Positions 59,869 through 64,000 of a stretch of 64,000 bases of DNA are shown in pieces. The notes below the pieces were generated by a model. The model ran no database searches, had not been told where the DNA came from, and worked only from the letters and a program-made list of their open reading frames with translations. The number at the start of each line of letters is the position of its first letter. Position 1 is the first letter of the stretch. The position numbers and the translations under genes are program-made. The DNA is from Rhodococcus sp. OK519. GTDB lineage: Bacteria > Actinomycetota > Actinomycetes > Mycobacteriales > Mycobacteriaceae. The stretch covers positions 62,001 through 126,000 of the forward strand of contig NZ_QAOW01000009.1 in assembly GCF_003051005.1 (NCBI RefSeq), written 5' to 3'.

Positions 59869-61047
59869 TCAGCAGGTCACAGCGCCCTTCGCACGCGCCA
59901 GCGTGAGCACCGACGAATCCACCTGCGACTGCGGCAACCGACCCTTGTCGACCGCCTCCTCGAGATGGTCCAGCACCCGCGGGACGTCGTCCGTCGTGAG
60001 CCACAGCGCCACCGTCACCCCCGACTTCAACGCCTGCTCCACCGCGTCGGCGATGTCGTACCGATCGGTGATCGCCTTCATCCCGCTCAGGTCGTCGGTG
60101 AAGATCGGGCCGGTGAACGGCGGCGCGTCGTACCCGGTCCCCTTGCGGAGCAGTTCGACGGCCTGCGGGCTCAGACTGGCCGGCAGCCCGTCGGTCGTCA
60201 GCCCCGGCACACTGAGGTGTCCGAGCATGACGCCCACCTCGGTGTCCACCAGATTTCGGAACGGCACCAGATCCGAGTCCTGCAACTGATCGAGCGGCGG
60301 CGTGGTGACGGCCCCGGTGTGCGAGTCGCCCGATGCCGACCCGTGGCCCGGGAAGTGCTTGAGCACCGGCAGGATTCCGGCCTCCCGCAGACCACGTGCG
60401 TACGCCTCCGCGTACCGCGTCACCACCTCCGGGTCGTCCGAGAAGGAGCGGTCACCGATCACCGAATCATCCGACTGGCTGCTGACGTCGACGTCGGGGG
60501 CGAAATTGACGGTGATTCCGACACTCCGCAGCTGACGGCCCCGCTCGAGCGCCATCTGATAGGTCTGCTCGGTCGTCATGGTGCGCGCCGCCTCGCGGGC
60601 CGACGGATCCGGGCCGAACAACTGGTCCACGCGGGACACCCGGCCGCCCTCCTCGTCGATCGTCACCATGAGCGGCACCGCACTGGCCTCCGCGACCTGC
60701 GCGACCTCGTCGTTCGCGAGCATCGACTCGTCGGTCCAGCTGCCGACGAAGATGCCGCCGATGCCCTCGGACTTCACGACGTCGAGGGCGTCCGCGGTGC
60801 CCGTGACACCCACGGTGAGCAACTGCGCGAGTTTCTGCCGCTCGGTGAGTGCATTCAGGAAGCCGGGACCGCACATCGCGGACCCGAAGGGCGACGGCGC
60901 CGACGGCGCATTCGTCGACGACGCCGCCGTTTCGGACGTCGACGACGGCTGCGCGGACGTCGTGCTGGTGTCGGTGCCGTCACCGGAGGAGCACGCCGTC
61001 ACGAGACCGGCGCACAGAGCGAGGGCGAACGCGTGTCGGATTCGCAT
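59869..61047 (-). CDS. lpqI: Beta-N-acetylglucosaminidase-like lipoprotein, glycoside hydrolase family 3 (LpqI)
   Basis: 392 residues. The lipobox is LVTAC (Cys19 with ATG 61047), then a Ser/Thr-rich linker. The GH3 domain has TIDEEGGRVSRVDQLFG, KHFPGHGSASGDSH (the NagZ-type His/Asp loop) and GPIFTDDLSGM with the nucleophile Asp. It releases GlcNAc from peptidoglycan fragments for recycling. ATG 61068 is an alternative start. In M. tuberculosis lpqI also adjoins the Rv0238 TetR gene. Confidence 0.92.
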   Translation of the reverse strand: MRIRHAFALALCAGLVTACSSGDGTDTSTTSAQPSSTSETAASSTNAPSAPSPFGSAMCGPGFLNALTERQKLAQLLTVGVTGTADALDVVKSEGIGGIFVGSWTDESMLANDEVAQVAEASAVPLMVTIDEEGGRVSRVDQLFGPDPSAREAARTMTTEQTYQMALERGRQLRSVGITVNFAPDVDVSSQSDDSVIGDRSFSDDPEVVTRYAEAYARGLREAGILPVLKHFPGHGSASGDSHTGAVTTPPLDQLQDSDLVPFRNLVDTEVGVMLGHLSVPGLTTDGLPASLSPQAVELLRKGTGYDAPPFTGPIFTDDLSGMKAITDRYDIADAVEQALKSGVTVALWLTTDDVPRVLDHLEEAVDKGRLPQSQVDSSVLTLARAKGAVTC

Positions 61048-61177
61048 GCTTTCGACGGTAGTCGACATCGTTCCGAGCTGTTTTCGAGCCGCGCGGCACA
61101 GGTAATGGCAAGGTAATCTTCAAGAACGGAAGCCGAAGGCCGCCACCGGCGGTCGACCCCGATATCAGGAGGTCACA

Positions 61178-61645
61178 GTGCCTGCAGATCTCATGCTCAT
61201 CGCTTACGACGGCTCCGACAACGCCAAGAGGGCGATCCAGCACGCCGGCCGATTCCTGGCCGCGAATCGCGCCGTCGTCGTCACTGCCTGGGAACCGATG
61301 GTTCGACAGGCGGCGCGGATGTCCGGGTTGTCCGGCGTCATGCAGCCCGAGTGGGTACCCGACGAGCAGTCCGAGGACGTCGCGCTGGTCGATGCCCGCA
61401 CCACCAACGACGAGGGCGTCGACCTCGCGCTGGCCGCCGGGCTCAACGCCGAGGGTCGCTGCTGCGAGTCGTCGACCGCCATCTGGTCCGCGATCGTCGA
61501 GTGCGCCGACGAACTGAACGCCGACATCATCGTCACCGGTACCCGCGGCACGACGGGGCTGCGGTCGCTGCTGCAGAGCAGCGTCGCCGACCACGTGCTG
61601 CGGCACAGTCACCGGCCGGTGCTGATCGTTCCGCCGGGTAAGTAG
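61178..61645 (+). CDS. Universal stress protein
   Basis: 155 residues. The UspA fold starts LMLIAYDGSDNAKRAI and ends GTRGTTGLRSLLQSSVADHVL with the ATP-binding pattern G-2x-G-9x-S, then RPVLIVP. It probably binds ATP. GTG 61178 follows AGGAGG. Confidence 0.93.
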   Translation: MPADLMLIAYDGSDNAKRAIQHAGRFLAANRAVVVTAWEPMVRQAARMSGLSGVMQPEWVPDEQSEDVALVDARTTNDEGVDLALAAGLNAEGRCCESSTAIWSAIVECADELNADIIVTGTRGTTGLRSLLQSSVADHVLRHSHRPVLIVPPGK

Positions 61646-61700
61646 AGGCGCGAACCTGGAGGCGGCCGTCCGCGGTGACCCGACTATCGTCGGCAGCACC

Positions 61701-62813
61701 ATGGACGGCTTCCTTCTCTCCCGTTCGGATCGGACCCTGCGCGCCACCGGGGCGCGGGACCGCTTCGACACCGTCGCCGCCGCATCGGCCGCGATCGCCG
61801 ACGGCCGCACCGATCTGGTGGTCGGCGCGCTGCCGTTCGATCCGTCCGCGCCCACTGCACTCACCGCGCCCGTGGCGGCGACGTGGAGCGCGGGGCCGTG
61901 GCGCCCCGACACAGTCGCATCCCTCCCGCGCGTGCGGATCGCCGGAGAAGTCCCGAGCGCCGCCGAACACGTCGAGCGCGTGCGCCGACTGATCCACCGA
62001 CTCCGCAGCGGCGAGTTCGACAAGGTGGTGGCCGCGCGGGCCGTGCGCCTGACCGCCGACCAGCCGATCGACCCCGAGGCACTCGCGGCCCGCATGATCG
62101 GCCGCCACGAGACGGCCAACGGGTTCGCCGTCGACCTCACCGCGGCGGGCGAGTCCTACCGCGGGCACACCCTTGTCGGATCCAGCCCCGAGATCCTGCT
62201 GAGCCGCCGCGGCGACACCGTCACGTGCCGGCCGCTGGCGGGTTCGGCTCCTCGCCGCGCCGACCCGGGGGCCGACCGCGCGGAGGGCGCGGGACTGCTG
62301 GCCTCGGCGAAGAACCTCGCCGAGCACGCGTACGTGGTGGAGTGGATCCGCGACGTGCTCGGACCGCTGTGTCCGGAGCTGGACGTGCCGGCCACGCCCG
62401 AACTGACCCGCACCGGCGAACTGTGGCACCTCGCCAGTCCCATCCGCGGAAGACTGCTGGACCCGGCGACGACGTCGCTGGACCTCGCGAGACGACTGCA
62501 CCCCACCCCCGCGGTGTGTGGCACGCCCACCGGGCCGGCGCTCGACGCCATCCGCGATGTCGAAGGTGACCGCCGCTTCTACGGCGGTGCCGTGGGCTGG
62601 TGCGACGCGTCCGGCGACGGCGACTGGGTGGTCGCGATCCGCTGCGCCGAGATCGACGCCGACGGCACCTCGGCCCTCGCGTGGGCCGGCGGCGGGATCG
62701 TCGCAGCCTCGGACCCCGACACCGAACTCGACGAGACCACCACGAAACTCGGCACTCTCCTCGGGGCACTCGGCGTGGACGCCCCGCCACCGACCCCGCG
62801 GGTGATACCTTGA
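61701..62813 (+). CDS. Isochorismate synthase
   Basis: 370 residues. The chorismate-binding fold shows FDKVVAARAV, LVGSSPEILLSRRGDTV, AGSAPRRADPGAD, HPTPAVCGTPTGPALDAI and FYGGAVGWCD with the metal-binding Glu residues. It converts chorismate to isochorismate for menaquinone or for a salicylate-type siderophore. No men or siderophore genes are next to it apart from the NRPS at the other end. M. tuberculosis EntC (Rv3215) lies elsewhere, so this is not the conserved neighbour. Confidence 0.88.
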   Translation: MDGFLLSRSDRTLRATGARDRFDTVAAASAAIADGRTDLVVGALPFDPSAPTALTAPVAATWSAGPWRPDTVASLPRVRIAGEVPSAAEHVERVRRLIHRLRSGEFDKVVAARAVRLTADQPIDPEALAARMIGRHETANGFAVDLTAAGESYRGHTLVGSSPEILLSRRGDTVTCRPLAGSAPRRADPGADRAEGAGLLASAKNLAEHAYVVEWIRDVLGPLCPELDVPATPELTRTGELWHLASPIRGRLLDPATTSLDLARRLHPTPAVCGTPTGPALDAIRDVEGDRRFYGGAVGWCDASGDGDWVVAIRCAEIDADGTSALAWAGGGIVAASDPDTELDETTTKLGTLLGALGVDAPPPTPRVIP

Positions 62814-62878
62814 CCCGGACATCACGTACGCACGAGTAGCACTCGCGTACCCGGCGGCTTGACCATGGGAGATCCGAG

Positions 62879-63052
62879 ATGGCGAAGTTCCTTGTCCCCG
62901 GCGTTGCCAGCGCTGTGATCGGTGCCGTCGTCGGTGTCGGTGCCGTCCTCGGGGTCACCGCGGCCGCCCAGGACAACACCCTCCCGGACATCGACCGCGC
63001 CGGAAACGCGCCCTCGTCGATCCTGAACCAGGTTGAGTACGGCAGCCGCTGA
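62879..63052 (+). CDS. DUF2613 small exported protein (Rv0236A-like)
   Basis: 57 residues, the same length as Rv0236A, and in the same place before aftD. MAKFLVPGVASAVIGAVVGV is a membrane anchor or signal, followed by TLPDIDRAGNAPSSILNQVEYG outside. The stop overlaps the probable aftD start by 20 bp. Function unknown. Confidence 0.86.
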   Translation: MAKFLVPGVASAVIGAVVGVGAVLGVTAAAQDNTLPDIDRAGNAPSSILNQVEYGSR

Positions 63053-64000
63053 GCCCGCAGGCATCGCGCGTTCCCGCACGTCCCCCTCGTCCGGCGGTCA
63101 CGCCGACGGGGGGCTTTCTGTCGAACCCTCGACTGAACCACTGACCCGGCGCTGGCTTCTCGGCGCCGGGTTCGTCGCGTTGATCCTGTGTCTGCTGCAG
63201 TCGCCGGGCCTGGTGGTCGCCGACACGAAGTACGACCTCACCGAGAATCCGATCGGTTTCCTGACCCGTGCCGCCCACCAGTGGAGCAGCCTCGCCCCGC
63301 TGGGTCAGGTGCAGAACCAGGCCTATGGCTACTTCTTTCCGCACGGCCTCTTCTTCGCGTTCGGCGAGTTCCTGAACGTCCCCCCGTGGATCACGCAGCG
63401 CGTGTGGTGGGCGCTGCTGATCGTCGCCGGATTCTGGGGCGTCATCCGCGTCGCCGAGGCCCTCGGCATCGGCAGCCGCTCGTCCCGGATCATCGCGGCC
63501 GTCGCGTTCGCGCTGTCGCCGCGCGTGCTCACCACGATCGGGTCCATCTCGTCGGAGTCGCTGCCGATGATGCTGGCGCCGTGGGTGCTGCTGCCGGTGA
63601 TCCTGGCGACCTCCCCGACCTGGCGAGCCGACCGGACGCACAGCCTGGGCCGGCTCGCGGCGCAATCGGCGCTCGCGGTCGCGCTGATGGGCGCCGTCAA
63701 CGCCGTCGCCACCGCCGCCGCCTGCCTGGTCGCGGGGCTGTGGTGGATCGCGCACCGCCCCAACCGGCGCTGGTGGGTGTTCACCGCATGGTGGATCCCG
63801 TGCCTGCTGCTGGCGACCGTGTGGTGGATCGTCCCGCTGCTGCTGCTCGGCCAGGTGAGCCCGCCGTTCCTCGACTACATCGAATCGGCCGGCGTCACGA
63901 CCCAGTGGACGTCACTCACCGAGGTGCTGCGCGGCACCGACAGCTGGACGCCGTTCGTCTCCCCCGAACGCGTCGCGGGCACGGTCCTCGTGACGCAGCC
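63033..64000 (+). CDS. aftD: Alpha-(1->3)-arabinofuranosyltransferase AftD, N-terminal part; 3' end outside window
   Basis: The visible 322 codons include a first helix (WLLGAGFVALILCLLQSPGLV), then VADTKYDLTENPIGFLTRAAHQW and QVQNQAYGYFFPHGLFFAFGEF, the conserved opening of AftD (DUF3367/GT-C). It branches arabinan of arabinogalactan and lipoarabinomannan in the membrane. The only ordinary start codon between an upstream in-frame stop (63024) and the first helix is TTG 63033, which overlaps the small gene. A hairpin lies within these first codons. Confidence 0.86.
   Translation, partial: MSTAAAEPAGIARSRTSPSSGGHADGGLSVEPSTEPLTRRWLLGAGFVALILCLLQSPGLVVADTKYDLTENPIGFLTRAAHQWSSLAPLGQVQNQAYGYFFPHGLFFAFGEFLNVPPWITQRVWWALLIVAGFWGVIRVAEALGIGSRSSRIIAAVAFALSPRVLTTIGSISSESLPMMLAPWVLLPVILATSPTWRADRTHSLGRLAAQSALAVALMGAVNAVATAAACLVAGLWWIAHRPNRRWWVFTAWWIPCLLLATVWWIVPLLLLGQVSPPFLDYIESAGVTTQWTSLTEVLRGTDSWTPFVSPERVAGTVLVTQ
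63083..63113 (+). terminator. Hairpin in the first codons of aftD
   Basis: Stem of about 13 bp with one bulge and a GTCA loop, followed by CTTTCTG. It looks like a terminator for the DUF2613 gene but lies inside aftD if TTG 63033 is right. Confidence 0.4.

Overview
The window is high-GC actinobacterial DNA and reads as a mycolic-acid-containing genus, most likely a Rhodococcus of the opacus/jostii type. The reasons are a wax-ester/triacylglycerol synthase, a WhiB3-like regulator, an AftD-type arabinofuranosyltransferase, and a right-hand block whose gene content matches the Mycobacterium tuberculosis locus aftD, Rv0236A, lpqI, Rv0238, htdX, fabG4, fadA2, fadE5. No rRNA or CRISPR was seen. There is one tRNA, tRNA-Gly(CCC).

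Left part (1-16 kb): the 5' end of a non-ribosomal peptide synthetase (minus strand), a divergent DUF4012 protein, an IS481-type insertion sequence of 1083 bp with a frameshifted transposase, then a minus-strand exopolysaccharide operon read from 14690 down to 4731. In transcription order it holds the priming sugar-phosphate transferase, a fused Alg14/Alg13-like glycosyltransferase, a second glycosyltransferase, a nitroreductase, a Wzy-like polymerase, a Wzx-like flippase, a pyruvyl transferase and UDP-glucose dehydrogenase. The middle of the operon is visibly AT-richer. dcd and tRNA-Gly follow.

16-30 kb: a cluster of tiny amphipathic proteins beginning Met-Gly-Ser (candidates for PorA/PorH-like envelope peptides), a secreted serine hydrolase, a PucR-type regulator, a secreted S1 protease, and a TetR gene divergent from an operon of a leader peptide, a DUF4242 protein, an acyl-CoA-dehydrogenase-like flavoprotein and an SsuABC-like ABC transporter. 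The leader peptide and the transporter type point to sulfur-source control.

30-40 kb: a wax-ester synthase gene whose last 50 bp recur 6.93 kb downstream, bracketing an island with an OafA-like acyltransferase, a hexapeptide acetyltransferase, a phage-tail-like protein, a CotH-kinase-like protein and gene debris. No integrase is visible. The island carries a repeated family of hairpin terminators.

40-64 kb: aldo/keto reductase, fabH, a DUF4185 protein, an NTF2-like protein, a methyltransferase, fadE5, an MpaB-type oxygenase, an ABC pair (degenerate ATPase plus YhgE/Pip permease), a VanW protein, fadA2 divergent from fabG4-htdX, a MerR regulator, a whiB3-like gene, tetR, lpqI, usp, isochorismate synthase, a DUF2613 protein and the start of aftD. 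A shared operator of the type CTTA-N8-TAAG upstream of tetR, of fadA2/fabG4 and of fadE5 suggests that one TetR repressor links these lipid genes. Two copies of a long-stem hairpin with a compensatory base change mark a dispersed palindromic repeat.
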